A DNA stretch of 64,000 nt from 9FT-COMBO-48-23 sp964400675 (GCA_964400675.1 CAYNVO010000004.1:120755-184754); one strand, 5' to 3'; counted from the first letter of the stretch, positions 16,578 through 24,989 are shown. Notes: generated by a model from the letters alone, not told the origin. A program made the numbers and translations.

Positions 16578-16646
16578 TTATCTCTTCCGGCAGGGAATTA
16601 GATAGTCCTGATGAGATAAGCTATGGTTTTTAGCTAGAGGGACCTG
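16578..16646 (-). pseudogene. decayed C-terminal fragment of a methyltransferase gene
   Basis: This stretch aligns with 14311-14380 of the methyltransferase gene in the same orientation (shared TTATCTCTTCCGGC, CCTGATGAGATA, GGGACCTG), at roughly three quarters identity by eye. It has lost the reading frame. Confidence 0.6.
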
Positions 16647-16700
16647 ATATTGCCGGTCGGTGGGTTGTTTCAATAGCATTGTTGGGGGGATAAGCCAGAT

Positions 16701-16745
16701 AGTGGGAAAATCCCACTTGACATCTAATCCCACTCATGGTACGAT
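16701..16745 (+). promoter_or_regulatory. toxin-antitoxin promoter with operator
   Basis: TTGACA (16717-16722) and TACGAT (16740-16745) are 17 bases apart. The perfect inverted repeat AGTGGGA-AAA-TCCCACT (16701-16717) abuts the -35, and a third TCCCACT half-site (16728-16734) lies inside the spacer. This suits repression by the antitoxin complex. The ATG at 16755 is about 3 bases from the expected start of transcription. Confidence 0.75.
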
Positions 16746-16754
16746 ATCGCTGCC

Positions 16755-17036
16755 ATGGCTAAAATAATAAGGGATGCAGACTTCGAGAAGGTAGCTGATA
16801 GCGTAAAACCGGACGCTAAAAGGCGCGTAGTTCTGCAAAAGGTTCAAGTGCAGGAAGGCGTCAGCTATCATATATACCGCAACAGCATCGGGCAAATTTT
16901 ACTGGACCCGCAGGTAACCATACCTGCTTCAGAGATATGGCTATTCAATAACCCGAAGGCTCTCGCCTCGGTCAGGCGGGGGCTTTCCGATGCTGCACGA
17001 GGCAGGGTGTCGAAAGTCGACCTCGACGCCCTGTAA
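16755..17036 (+). CDS. putative antitoxin of a type II pair
   Basis: This 93-residue protein is directly upstream of a RelE/ParE-like toxin, with a 12-base gap. No textbook DNA-binding motif can be named with certainty. The basic N-terminus and the Val/Gln-rich strand segments (RRVVLQKVQVQEGV) could bind the palindrome in the promoter. The middle (GQILLDPQVTIPASEIWLFNNP) looks structured; the end (RGRVSKVDLDAL) may be the toxin-binding tail. The call rests on gene order, size and promoter structure. The transcript is nearly leaderless. Confidence 0.6.
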   Translation: MAKIIRDADFEKVADSVKPDAKRRVVLQKVQVQEGVSYHIYRNSIGQILLDPQVTIPASEIWLFNNPKALASVRRGLSDAARGRVSKVDLDAL

Positions 17037-17048
17037 GGTCAGGCGCTT

Positions 17049-17342
17049 TTGTTTGAATTACAATGGACAGCGGAGGCAAGTAAAACCTACAATCTGCTTA
17101 AAAGTACTGCCTCCCAGAGGGAACGTTACCAAGCTGTCAAAAAGACCGTCAAGTTCCTGGCAGCGAACCCTCGGCATCCCAGCCTCCAGCCCCATGAATA
17201 TATCAGTTTGAAAAGTCCTGACGGGGAGAAGGTTTTTGAGGCATATGCAGAGCAGAGCACACCCGCAGCCTATAGAGTCTTCTGGTATTACGGTCCTTCC
17301 AAAGGCGTAATCACGATTTTTGCCATTACTTCTCACCCTTAG
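17049..17342 (+). CDS. RelE/ParE-like toxin
   Basis: This 97-residue protein has the ParE/RelE layout. It has an N-terminal strand (FELQWTAEASKTY), two helices (TASQRERYQAVKKTVKFLAANP), a HPSLQPHEY turn, and closing strands (EAYAEQSTPAAYRVFWYYGP and GVITIFAITSHP). Such toxins cleave ribosome-bound mRNA (RelE) or poison gyrase (ParE); which applies cannot be told. It starts at TTG 17049, after AAGGTCAGG. It is transcribed with the putative antitoxin. Confidence 0.72.
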   Translation: MFELQWTAEASKTYNLLKSTASQRERYQAVKKTVKFLAANPRHPSLQPHEYISLKSPDGEKVFEAYAEQSTPAAYRVFWYYGPSKGVITIFAITSHP

Positions 17343-17424
17343 TCACGCCCTGGCGAAGGGGCTCAAATCCCCAACCAATTGTGTATCAGACAGCTGCCCT
17401 CCCATTGAGCTACCGGTATAACAA
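17343..17424 (-). pseudogene. decayed tRNA-like sequence
   Basis: On the minus strand it reads TAGCTCAATGGGAGGGCAG (D arm), CTGATAC (anticodon loop, GAT) and GGGG-ATTTGAG-CCCC (T-arm-like), then TTCGCCA. The 5' acceptor strand does not pair with the 3' side and the T loop lacks the TTC core, so it is not functional. It resembles a tRNA-Ile(GAT) relic and lies directly behind the toxin gene. Confidence 0.42.
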
Positions 17425-17553
17425 AGTCAGTAGCTGGTATGCATACGACGCTGATGATGATAACTAGGTATTACTAAGCGGTAGGTTGCCATGATGCGGT
17501 GGAGGCGCATAAGAGGTGTAGTCTTGTTGTGGTCTCAAAGCCCGAATGACCTG

Positions 17554-18168
17554 TCATCCGGCTTTCAGTTTCTTTATCGTTAAAATATATTGTGCTACTT
17601 CGTGCGTTTTATTTAAAACCATAGCTAATTCTTCAAATTTTATTTCGTAATTCGCAACTATAAGAGCTTCATCGTTTTCGCTAACAGTCAACATAATTGG
17701 TTTGCCTGGACCTATCTCACCCTTTTGAATTTTTTCGTCTATGTGCTCCACAGCATTTCGAATGTTTGCTATGGATTCACTTTTTGTTTCTAATAATCTT
17801 CGCAGTTCTCTTGGCCATCCTGGTGATTGCTTCTCTGACTTGATTCTTTCTAATAGATTAAATAGCCTTGAGACGGCATTAATGCAGGTTTCGATGTGGT
17901 CTGTAAACTCAATAACATGTATTTCCCGTCCTCGTTTTCTCAACTCTTTTACTGGACGATTTGCTTCTGCCACATCAGCAAGAATAGCTCCTCTCGCTTC
18001 TTTATATTCCCTTAAGGCTTTATCTACTAGGCGAATAAAATTTTTTCTGTAAAGCGCTGCTTTCCGACTTAAACTAGGATCACCTATCAATATTTGAACA
18101 ATCAAACGGTTTATAAGAGTGTCCAAACCTGACAAATCAGGCATTTTGCATTCTTTCGGAATTCCCAT
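17554..18168 (-). CDS. HEPN-like helical protein
   Basis: This 204-residue protein is almost entirely helical and charged. Near residue 140 it has RNAVEH, which fits the RxxxxH ribonuclease motif of HEPN domains, with the polar residue after Arg that the family prefers. The text around it (SESIANIRNAVEHIDEKI) is also typical. HEPN proteins act in toxin-antitoxin and antiphage systems. There is no nucleotidyltransferase antitoxin next to it, only the RelE-like pair 200 bases away. The function is a guess from one motif. Confidence 0.5.
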   Translation of the reverse strand: MGIPKECKMPDLSGLDTLINRLIVQILIGDPSLSRKAALYRKNFIRLVDKALREYKEARGAILADVAEANRPVKELRKRGREIHVIEFTDHIETCINAVSRLFNLLERIKSEKQSPGWPRELRRLLETKSESIANIRNAVEHIDEKIQKGEIGPGKPIMLTVSENDEALIVANYEIKFEELAMVLNKTHEVAQYILTIKKLKAG

Positions 18169-18218
18169 TATCTCGCTCCGATTCCTTTATGCGCAATAAT
18201 TCATTGAAGGAAGAATAT

Positions 18219-18434
18219 CTAAGGGTCGTCCCAGAATTTCTCTACAGGAAGAGCTATCTTTATGTCAAATTTCTCTGCTTCCTTTAGCAGAAAGTCAGTG
18301 AACTTCTCCACCGTGTCAGTATGAATGAATATATAGTCTTGAAGATATTCCTCAAATTGCGCCTCGCATTTTTCAGGGTCAGACTCGGCTTCAGGAACAC
18401 TCCAAGCAAGTTTAGGTGCTTTACCATCTTCCGT
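18219..18434 (-). pseudogene. 3' fragment of an unknown gene
   Basis: About 71 codons are open to a stop at 18219, with natural-looking acidic sequence (FEEYLQDYIFIHTDTVEKF, LPVEKFWDDP). At the 5' end the frame meets TGA at once and no start codon or ribosome site exists. It looks like the end of a deleted gene. Confidence 0.45.
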
Positions 18435-18785
18435 TCACATAAAATTATGCAGACGGCTATAGATTGGCTTACTGTCAATGAACTCAATTGTGTTTGCTTC
18501 TATGAGTTCGATTTGATACACCCGTTTTCTATATTTATAGATCGTGATATCTCCCTCACGTAGTGCATTGGAAACTTGCTCTAGACTTTTATTTCTAATG
18601 GCTTCAGCATGCTTCAACTCAAGCGTATATTCCCTAATCAAGACCGCCATTTCTTTTATTAACTCTATATCGTCTGTTTGTTCAGCCTCGGTTGTCGTTT
18701 CTGAGCTAGAGCCGCAACCTGCAATAGATATAGCTAATATCAAAACTAGTGCTATAATCAGAAGGGGAAACTGCCATCTTCTCAT
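18435..18785 (-). CDS. small lipoprotein with coiled-coil-like body
   Basis: This 116-residue protein has a signal peptide with lipobox SIAGC, then a Ser/Thr linker. A charged helical segment follows (LIKEMAVLIREYTLELKHAEAIRNK) that could form a coiled coil. AAGGAGG lies 5 bases before ATG 18785, which I prefer to the longer frame from 18818. Function unknown. Confidence 0.68.
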   Translation of the reverse strand: MRRWQFPLLIIALVLILAISIAGCGSSSETTTEAEQTDDIELIKEMAVLIREYTLELKHAEAIRNKSLEQVSNALREGDITIYKYRKRVYQIELIEANTIEFIDSKPIYSRLHNFM

Positions 18786-18878
18786 TTCAGCCTCCTTGAC
18801 TGCCAGAAACATAGCCAAGGCTATCTGGGAACATCTTCTTCCTTAACATATACTATGATTATTGGAGTACTGGCCTGG

Positions 18879-19634
18879 CTAATGTTCGAATTCTTCGGAA
18901 ATATTGTATTCAGGTTCGATAACGCAAATAGCGTAATGCTCCAGGAGCACGCGCTTCTTCCAGGGCTGCTTTCTTTGTTTTTCATCGAGTACGACCAGAT
19001 GCCGAACAGTGCAGTTAGCGGATAAGTATTTCTGGGCTTCACTTGAGTCGGCACAAAGCTTTTTATCGATTAGCCCTTTCTGAATCGGTTGACTGCTAAA
19101 TCCAAACAGCCTGTTTTGATGTTGGGCGTGCTGCCGAATTCTTTTCTGTATATCCATAGTTCTGCCCACATAGATACATTTCTTTTGCTTTCTATCGTAG
19201 ACTAGATAGACTCCCGGTTTTGTGGGAAGATGTCCGCAAGCCTGTTCGTAGTCTAACTCCTCTGAGTTGAGCAACTTGCTGAGCAGGTGAATGACCTCAT
19301 CATTAGGTTTTAAAGTCAGGCTCTCCTTAGTTATCATCAAACCTTTAGCCCATGAATCTAGCCCATCACTATAGCCGCCTATTCGCGTGCCATTGCAATT
19401 AGTGGTGTGGCCCCAGCAGCAGGGGTAAATACGGGCAAACTCCCGCCCGCGCTGTTTGACTGCAATAAACCTGGGGTCCTGGTCTTCCGGAGTCCTTTTA
19501 CGCCGGGAAGCCAGCGCGATAAACTTGTGACCGTCTGGCGTTACCATCTGCTGTTCGCCGGCTTCATCCAGGCGCTGCCAGACAATATCGAACCGGCTCT
19601 GTAGTAGCTTTTGACTTTGATGCCGCACACTCAT
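18879..19634 (-). CDS. GIY-YIG domain protein
   Basis: This 251-residue protein has a C-terminal half (residues ~135-245) with the GIY-YIG pattern: GVYLVYDRKQKKCIYVG, then the conserved Arg in DIQKRIRQHA, and a Glu in LLEHYAICVIEPEYN. These are the catalytic Tyr, Arg and Glu of this nuclease fold. The N-terminal half has YPCCWGHTTNCNG, perhaps a metal site, and no known family. It could be a repair, restriction or homing-type nuclease. No intron or restriction partner is adjacent. Confidence 0.75.
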   Translation of the reverse strand: MSVRHQSQKLLQSRFDIVWQRLDEAGEQQMVTPDGHKFIALASRRKRTPEDQDPRFIAVKQRGREFARIYPCCWGHTTNCNGTRIGGYSDGLDSWAKGLMITKESLTLKPNDEVIHLLSKLLNSEELDYEQACGHLPTKPGVYLVYDRKQKKCIYVGRTMDIQKRIRQHAQHQNRLFGFSSQPIQKGLIDKKLCADSSEAQKYLSANCTVRHLVVLDEKQRKQPWKKRVLLEHYAICVIEPEYNISEEFEH

Positions 19635-19764
19635 TCTTAGCCGCCTGTAAAAGAACTGGTCTGGCTACGATTATACATCTACATATCTCGGAATGGAATA
19701 CCCCCGAATGAAAATTCGGGCAATTTATCCGGAACAGGTCAAGCGGGGGAAGCCAGGTCTTCGT

Positions 19765-21132
19765 TTAGTAGGTTTTGGCCAGGGCTTCTGTCCAGGCGGT
19801 GAAGTCCTCGAGGTGCCTGCCGTTTTTATCCAGGCACTCGCCGGTGAACTCGTACACGGGCACGGCATAAGCCTGCTTTTCAGAGGGCGGGTCCAGCCAG
19901 TATTTGAGCTGAACGTCCTCAATGACCACCCGGTCGCAGTCGAGCGGAATATCAAGGCTGCCTTTGCCCTGTATAAGGTCTTCATAGGCTTGCTTCTGGG
20001 AAATGATGTTTTCTGTGGTGCGTGGAGTCATCTGCCGCCACGGCCAGAGCAGCCTGACGACCTCGCCGTTATCGCCGATGCTGACCTCGATTTTCGAGCC
20101 GGGTCCCGTAGCCTCCATTCCGTCAACAAAGTACGGGAAGTCGACCAGCCAGTAGGTAGCGACGGGCGGCGCTGATGGTGCAGCTTCTTCCGATGGTGAC
20201 GGCGCTTCCCATGGCCAGGACGGGGCAGATGGTGCTGCAGCGGCTGGTGGTGCGGCTTCCTCCGCGTACCTCTCGCCGACGCTGTAGCTGCCGCCGGCGA
20301 TTACGGTTGTCTCGTCTTTTATCTTAGCCAGACTCTGGTAGGAAGGCGGCAGCAGGTCTGCCTCTTCCAGGAAGTCATAGGCTATAAACTCTGCTTCCTG
20401 CTGCGACGGAAGGTCAGGCGAGTACGTCGGATAAAGCTTATCAGGCTCCACGTAGCCGTACTCAACGGCTCCGGAAGCGGTCCAGACGATAAGCTCACGC
20501 ATCTCGTCGCCTTCGCCGTCAAACAGGGCAATTTTGTCTCCGCCGTCGATAAACCTGGCTTCGCCGCTGAATCCAAGCTTTCTTCCCAGCTCGGTAACGG
20601 ACTCGATTGTTACCTCGGCGCTTTCTACCCTGTACACAGGTGCCTGTCCGGGTTTGGTTGGCAGCGACGTCCTGGCAACGAAGGTCACGCCTTCCGGAGC
20701 GATATTCGATGGCAGGCTGACGGAGTATTTAGCCGCAGGCGGTGTTGGTGCTTCAGCCGGCATCGGTGCACCACCATATCTGGTGGAGTACCAGACAGTG
20801 CCGACGAATGCGAGCAGCACCACCAGCACGGTGGTGGTAACGCCGATTAAGATGGGTCTGGGAGGGAACAGGTTCGTTGTCCATTCCCGGAAGCCACCTC
20901 TCTTTGCCGGGGCGGCGGCTTCTTCCTCAGCCAGTGTGCGGAGCAATCTGTCTTTCAGGCTTGCCCTGAAGTCGGCTGAAGGTTCATCGCGGTAGGCAAG
21001 CATCTTCCGGGCGAGCTCGAGGGCTGACCGCAACTCATCGCTGACGTCGTCGCCGAGGCTTATCTCCTCGCCCGCCAGCAACCTGTCCAGATATTCGATG
21101 AACTGTTGCTCGGTGTATTTATCCTTTTTCAT
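19765..21132 (-). CDS. membrane-anchored anti-sigma factor-like protein
   Basis: This 455-residue protein has a helical cytoplasmic domain at residues ~1-85 (typical size for an anti-sigma domain) and one membrane helix near residues 95-120 (ILIGVTTTVLVVLLAFVGTVWY). It then has a large Pro/Ala-rich linker and a beta-rich outside domain. Its start overlaps the end of the sigma gene by 14 bases, the usual arrangement for translational coupling. It should hold the sigma factor inactive until an outside signal arrives. No HxxxCxxC zinc motif is seen, so it is not the ZAS type. Confidence 0.78.
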   Translation of the reverse strand: MKKDKYTEQQFIEYLDRLLAGEEISLGDDVSDELRSALELARKMLAYRDEPSADFRASLKDRLLRTLAEEEAAAPAKRGGFREWTTNLFPPRPILIGVTTTVLVVLLAFVGTVWYSTRYGGAPMPAEAPTPPAAKYSVSLPSNIAPEGVTFVARTSLPTKPGQAPVYRVESAEVTIESVTELGRKLGFSGEARFIDGGDKIALFDGEGDEMRELIVWTASGAVEYGYVEPDKLYPTYSPDLPSQQEAEFIAYDFLEEADLLPPSYQSLAKIKDETTVIAGGSYSVGERYAEEAAPPAAAAPSAPSWPWEAPSPSEEAAPSAPPVATYWLVDFPYFVDGMEATGPGSKIEVSIGDNGEVVRLLWPWRQMTPRTTENIISQKQAYEDLIQGKGSLDIPLDCDRVVIEDVQLKYWLDPPSEKQAYAVPVYEFTGECLDKNGRHLEDFTAWTEALAKTY

Positions 21133-21724
21133 TTGACCAGTCCTTAAAGCAATTCCTCAGCTTGCAGATGGCACGGAAGAGTATGGTGCCGACATTATTC
21201 TCCGACAGGCTGAGCACGGAGGCAATCTGGCGGTTATTGAGCTCGGCACCGAACTTGAGCGATATGATTTCCTGCTCTCGCTGAGGCAGTATTGACATGC
21301 AGACACGCAGCCGCTCGTATTCCTCTCTCCGCTCCGTCTCCTCCGGCGGCGAGGGGTCATCGGACTCAACGCCAAAGGCGTTCTCCAGCGGCATGGTATT
21401 CCTTCTGGATGATTTTCGGAAGTAGTCCGTGACCGTATTCCGGGCGATGGTCAGCAGCCAGGTCTGCGGTGCCGCCTTCTTCTGGTCATACCTGTGGAAG
21501 GCAGCCAGGGCTTTCTCGAAGACAAGAGATGTCAGGTCCTCTGCCTCATTTCGGTTGCCTACCCGATAGTTTATATAGCGAAAAACGTAACTCATGTGCT
21601 CTTCATAAAGCGCGGTAAAGCCGCTTATGGCGGTGCCGTGATGGGCAATATTTTTGTCTGCCAATGTCTTTTCTCGACTCAGTGTTCCGTTGTAACATTT
21701 TAGCACGTTCGGTATTTCAATCAA
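21119..21724 (-). CDS. ECF-type RNA polymerase sigma factor
   Basis: This protein of up to 201 residues has region 2 (FTALYEEHMSYVFRYINYRVG, AEDLTSLVFEKAL, TWLLTIARNTVTDYFRK) and region 4 (LPQREQEIISLKFGAELNNRQIASVLSLSENNVGTIL). It directs RNA polymerase to a small regulon, likely including this operon. The start at TTG 21724 adds about 20 residues before the conserved part; a TTG at 21664 is an alternative. A strong hairpin (21750-21792) lies upstream. Confidence 0.92.
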   Translation of the reverse strand: MIEIPNVLKCYNGTLSREKTLADKNIAHHGTAISGFTALYEEHMSYVFRYINYRVGNRNEAEDLTSLVFEKALAAFHRYDQKKAAPQTWLLTIARNTVTDYFRKSSRRNTMPLENAFGVESDDPSPPEETERREEYERLRVCMSILPQREQEIISLKFGAELNNRQIASVLSLSENNVGTILFRAICKLRNCFKDWSNEKG

Positions 21725-21749
21725 CCCATTTTCCCGATTTTAGCTATCT

Positions 21750-21792
21750 GCCCCTGCCCACTCCTTCCTCTGGGGGAAGGACGGGCAGGGGC
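21750..21792 (-). terminator. strong GC-rich hairpin after the VWA gene
   Basis: GCCCCTGCCC and GGGCAGGGGC pair, with TCCTTCC/GGAAGGA inside. It lies 16 bases beyond the VWA stop and before the sigma gene, so it may separate their expression. No U tract follows in the direction of transcription; it also resembles a dispersed repeat. Confidence 0.5.
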
Positions 21793-21807
21793 TTAAAAAA
21801 GGAGGAC

Positions 21808-23580
21808 TCAGTCACGGTAGCCAATCAAAGATTCGAGTATGTCGAGCTCCTGCTCCAGTGTTGAATCGCCGATTTCATCTATCTCGTCGGCAAAGTAGTC
21901 GCTGAACTCTTCGAACAGAGCTCGGTATTCTCTTGAGACCATCAATGGCAGCGACTGGCGTTCCCATTCGCCCAGCGGTGACGGCGGCAGGACGATGCCG
22001 CATTCCGGGTTGACCATCGGTTCCCAGGGACGGCTCCAGTGGGCATGGTTCCGCTCATCGATGAGCCAGTCCTTCATCAGGTCTGCGTACCTGGCGAGCA
22101 GTATGCCCTTGCGTATGCCGCTGTTATCGAAGTATTCCGGTCGCTCATCATCGAGATAGATTTTGGCGGTGCTGCTGTCTTCTTTCCCGGCTCTGTCTTC
22201 ATAGCTTACATTGAGTCGGATGTTGCCGCTGTCATCGCCTCTGTGCATTAGCTTCAGCAGTATCAAGCCGCCCCTGGTCTCACCGGCCTCCTTCTTGGAG
22301 GGGAACAGCGTGTTCACTTTCATCAGCTCGCCGGTTGCTTTATCGGCTTCGGGGCTGCCGTATACCGTTTCGATATCCCAGTCTTCTGAGTCCAGCGTGA
22401 GCCGCAGGTCGAAGACGAGTGGAGTTACCATGTAATCGAACTCCTCGCCCATCCGTTCCATGAAATCGCCGGGCGAGTGCACGGAATAGTAGTTGGCGCC
22501 CCTGGTCTTGGTGATGGACTCGATGAGCTCGGTATTGAAATCGACACCGATGCCGATGAATGTGGTGTAGATATTGTCGCCGGCATTATTCTTGAGCAGG
22601 CGGAGCAGGCTATAAGCTCCGGTTTCTCCCGTGTTGGGCATGGCATCGGTGAGGAAGATGATGCGGTTTTCATACTCGTACGGGTCATAATCGCTGTATT
22701 TTTCCACAAGCTCTGTGGCAAGTTTCATACCGTCGGCGAGGTTGGTGCTGCCGTTCGCCCTTATATCGAGTATGCTGTCCTCGACGTCGTCCATGTCTGT
22801 ATGCCGTACCTGGGTCATTCGTTGAAGCAGGGACGCCCGGTCATTGAACAGTACTATGCCGAAGCGGTCGTTGTTGTTCAGCTGGTCCAGAACATCGATG
22901 ACGGCGTCCTTGGCGACCTCGATTTTTTGCGTATTCCGTTCTTTCCAGCCAAGCTCCACCTGATTGCCGAACCGGTCATAGTAATATTGATTGAATGGGG
23001 ACGACATGGAGCCGGAGATATCGAGGACGATAACCAGGTTCAGCTTCTTGCGCTCGAAATCGCGTTCCTCCATGCCCGAGTTCAAGCCTACGGAGAGGTA
23101 GTACTCCGTCTTGCTGGAGAAGGGGTCCCTGGTAACTGCGTAGCTGTAAGAGGGGCAGAAGAGCTTGTTACATGATTTCGTCTGCCCGGTGTCAAAGTAG
23201 TACTCGTAGAATAAACCTTCATAGGTGATGTCTGTGGGCAGGGGCAGGTAGCCGTTGTCGATGTTAGCGCGGAAGTTATCGATGCCCTTGGCGCCGCCTA
23301 CCGCCAGCCCTATGGTGTCCGAATCGCGCCACCACTCGGAGACCGATGATGGGAATAATCCTTTACCGGAGGCTCCTACCGATGCTTCAGTCGGTGGTGG
23401 GGGGTAGGAGGGGGAGGTGACGGCCCCCGACGGGGGAGTTGGAGCCTGTGTTGGCGGTGGAGTTGTAGTTTTCGATTCTTCATGAGCCGGTGCGCAGGCT
23501 GCGATAAGAGCCGTAGCCAGCAGCACGAAGAGGAGAATAAGAGGTAGAATCCGATGAGCAAGTGAGTTTGAGCCTTTCAT
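21808..23580 (-). CDS. VWA-domain lipoprotein
   Basis: This 590-residue protein has a signal peptide and lipobox LIAAC, then a Pro/Thr/Ser linker. A von Willebrand factor A domain with a complete MIDAS follows (DISGS at 187-191, then ANGSTNLADG and FLTDAMPNTGETG), so it binds divalent metal. The C-terminal third is beta-rich, then helical. It displays a ligand-binding or adhesion domain outside the cell. It lies just upstream of the sigma/anti-sigma pair on the same strand, which suggests it is part of that signalling unit or its target. Confidence 0.88.
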   Translation of the reverse strand: MKGSNSLAHRILPLILLFVLLATALIAACAPAHEESKTTTPPPTQAPTPPSGAVTSPSYPPPPTEASVGASGKGLFPSSVSEWWRDSDTIGLAVGGAKGIDNFRANIDNGYLPLPTDITYEGLFYEYYFDTGQTKSCNKLFCPSYSYAVTRDPFSSKTEYYLSVGLNSGMEERDFERKKLNLVIVLDISGSMSSPFNQYYYDRFGNQVELGWKERNTQKIEVAKDAVIDVLDQLNNNDRFGIVLFNDRASLLQRMTQVRHTDMDDVEDSILDIRANGSTNLADGMKLATELVEKYSDYDPYEYENRIIFLTDAMPNTGETGAYSLLRLLKNNAGDNIYTTFIGIGVDFNTELIESITKTRGANYYSVHSPGDFMERMGEEFDYMVTPLVFDLRLTLDSEDWDIETVYGSPEADKATGELMKVNTLFPSKKEAGETRGGLILLKLMHRGDDSGNIRLNVSYEDRAGKEDSSTAKIYLDDERPEYFDNSGIRKGILLARYADLMKDWLIDERNHAHWSRPWEPMVNPECGIVLPPSPLGEWERQSLPLMVSREYRALFEEFSDYFADEIDEIGDSTLEQELDILESLIGYRD

Positions 23581-23661
23581 GGCGAACCTCCTTTTATCCG
23601 TTTTTCTACAGTAATATACGGATAATCCGGAGAAGTATTACAGAAATTTCCAGGGGTGGTG

Positions 23662-24243
23662 TTAAGCGCGCCTGACCTGCCGTCTCATGTTGAGCATAAT
23701 CATGGCGTGCAGCAATATCGCGACACCCAGAAATATGCCGTTATAGAGCAGACCGGTGCCTGATATTTTACTTACTAGGTATATGATATAGATGCCGAGT
23801 GGCAGAAAGACCACCACGCTTGTCCACAACCCGGGGTTGTATCTCCTCATTCTTATGCTCGTACTAATATGCACTATTCCATTAAATGCGACCATGTATC
23901 CGGCAAATAGCCCCCAGACAATGTTAACGTACACGCAAAGGTAAAGCACGAGCAGGGTACTCAGCCATACCCACAGCACGTTTATCCGGAAGATGGCTTT
24001 ATCAGTCATTATTTCCTGCCCTTTTCCAATCATGTTATTAACGAAAGCCTTGAACTGACCACTGGCGTGTTCCTCATACTGGTGGAGCATATAAAACGGC
24101 AGGGTAAGGAAGACCAGAAAGGCTGCCAGGCCGATACCTTTGTAGACAAACGGGCTAATAAGTAACAGAATGATTGCCAGAGGTAGACTTGCCATCGCCC
24201 AGTTGTCAATAAACCAGTCATAGAAACGCACCTTTTCAGACAT
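23662..24243 (-). CDS. HXXEE-domain membrane protein
   Basis: This 193-residue protein has six hydrophobic segments. LHQYEEHASG near residue 55 gives the HxxEE motif that names the family, and HIST and HAMI histidines lie in later helices as in relatives. The family is predicted to be a membrane-embedded enzyme with metal-binding His/Glu residues; no reaction is established. Confidence 0.75.
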   Translation of the reverse strand: MSEKVRFYDWFIDNWAMASLPLAIILLLISPFVYKGIGLAAFLVFLTLPFYMLHQYEEHASGQFKAFVNNMIGKGQEIMTDKAIFRINVLWVWLSTLLVLYLCVYVNIVWGLFAGYMVAFNGIVHISTSIRMRRYNPGLWTSVVVFLPLGIYIIYLVSKISGTGLLYNGIFLGVAILLHAMIMLNMRRQVRRA

Positions 24244-24263
24244 TATTCAACTCCTTAATAAAA

Positions 24264-24980
24264 TTAGTGTTGCTTGACCTGCCCTATGGGGCATACCGAG
24301 ACGCAGATGCCGCACAGGCGCATGTCCTGGTTAATTCTTTTCAGGGAAAGGCGGTTGGCGGTTTCCTTGCACTTGGAGGCATTGTAGAACTCATCGCGGT
24401 CGATGTGGATATTCCACAGCTTGCCGTTGGCGGCTTTTGCCGGGCAGGCCTCCACGCACTTGTTGCATTCGCCGCATTCGCTTTCGTCGATGGGTGGATT
24501 CAGGGGTTTTAGAGGGTAGTCCACCAGTATTGATGCCAGCCTTAATCTGGGTCCGAACTTCCTCGAGATGAACAGGTCTGTCTTGCCTATCCAGCCCAGA
24601 CCGGCGCGGGTGGCGGCCATTTTTTGAGAGAATGTGTGCCTCAGTGTTTGGTCGTAATCGTCGGCGCGGTCAACCTCGCTGGGCGTCGGGTTGATGGCGA
24701 GGCTCTTAACGCCCAGGGCGCTTAACTCCTCGGCAATTTCCTTCACCAGTCCGGATAAATAGCGGTTGGTATCAACGTACAGCTTGTGGTATTCCGTGTT
24801 CGGTCCGTCGATAACGGAGTTGATGATGCTATCGTCCAGCTTTTTACCGACCACGATGCCGTAGTCGTATTCCTTGAAACGCGGGTGGAGCAAGCCTGTT
24901 AAATCGGCGAACCCCCAAATGTGTTCCCCGTCGTCAGGTATTTTTCTTCGGATTAGATTTTCTATTTCCACCAACGCCAC
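24264..24980 (-). CDS. QueG-like double [4Fe-4S] protein
   Basis: This 238-residue protein resembles the C-terminal half of epoxyqueuosine reductase and its paralogues. GLGWIGKTDLFISRKFGPRLRL is the typical start of that region, followed by CGECNKCVEACPAKA and CGICVSVCPIG for two clusters. It is much shorter than QueG (about 350-380), and no cobalamin-binding part is evident, so I do not call it queG. It probably transfers electrons to an unknown substrate. Confidence 0.78.
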   Translation of the reverse strand: MALVEIENLIRRKIPDDGEHIWGFADLTGLLHPRFKEYDYGIVVGKKLDDSIINSVIDGPNTEYHKLYVDTNRYLSGLVKEIAEELSALGVKSLAINPTPSEVDRADDYDQTLRHTFSQKMAATRAGLGWIGKTDLFISRKFGPRLRLASILVDYPLKPLNPPIDESECGECNKCVEACPAKAANGKLWNIHIDRDEFYNASKCKETANRLSLKRINQDMRLCGICVSVCPIGQVKQH

Positions 24981-24989
24981 TTGCGTAGA

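Noticed and set aside
22477..23175. 232-codon plus-strand frame
   Set aside because: It is the complement of the VWA-domain gene, whose MIDAS motif is intact; the plus-strand product resembles nothing.
24264..24980. queG, epoxyqueuosine reductase
   Set aside because: Only the C-terminal 4Fe-4S half of that family is present and the length is too short; named as QueG-like instead.
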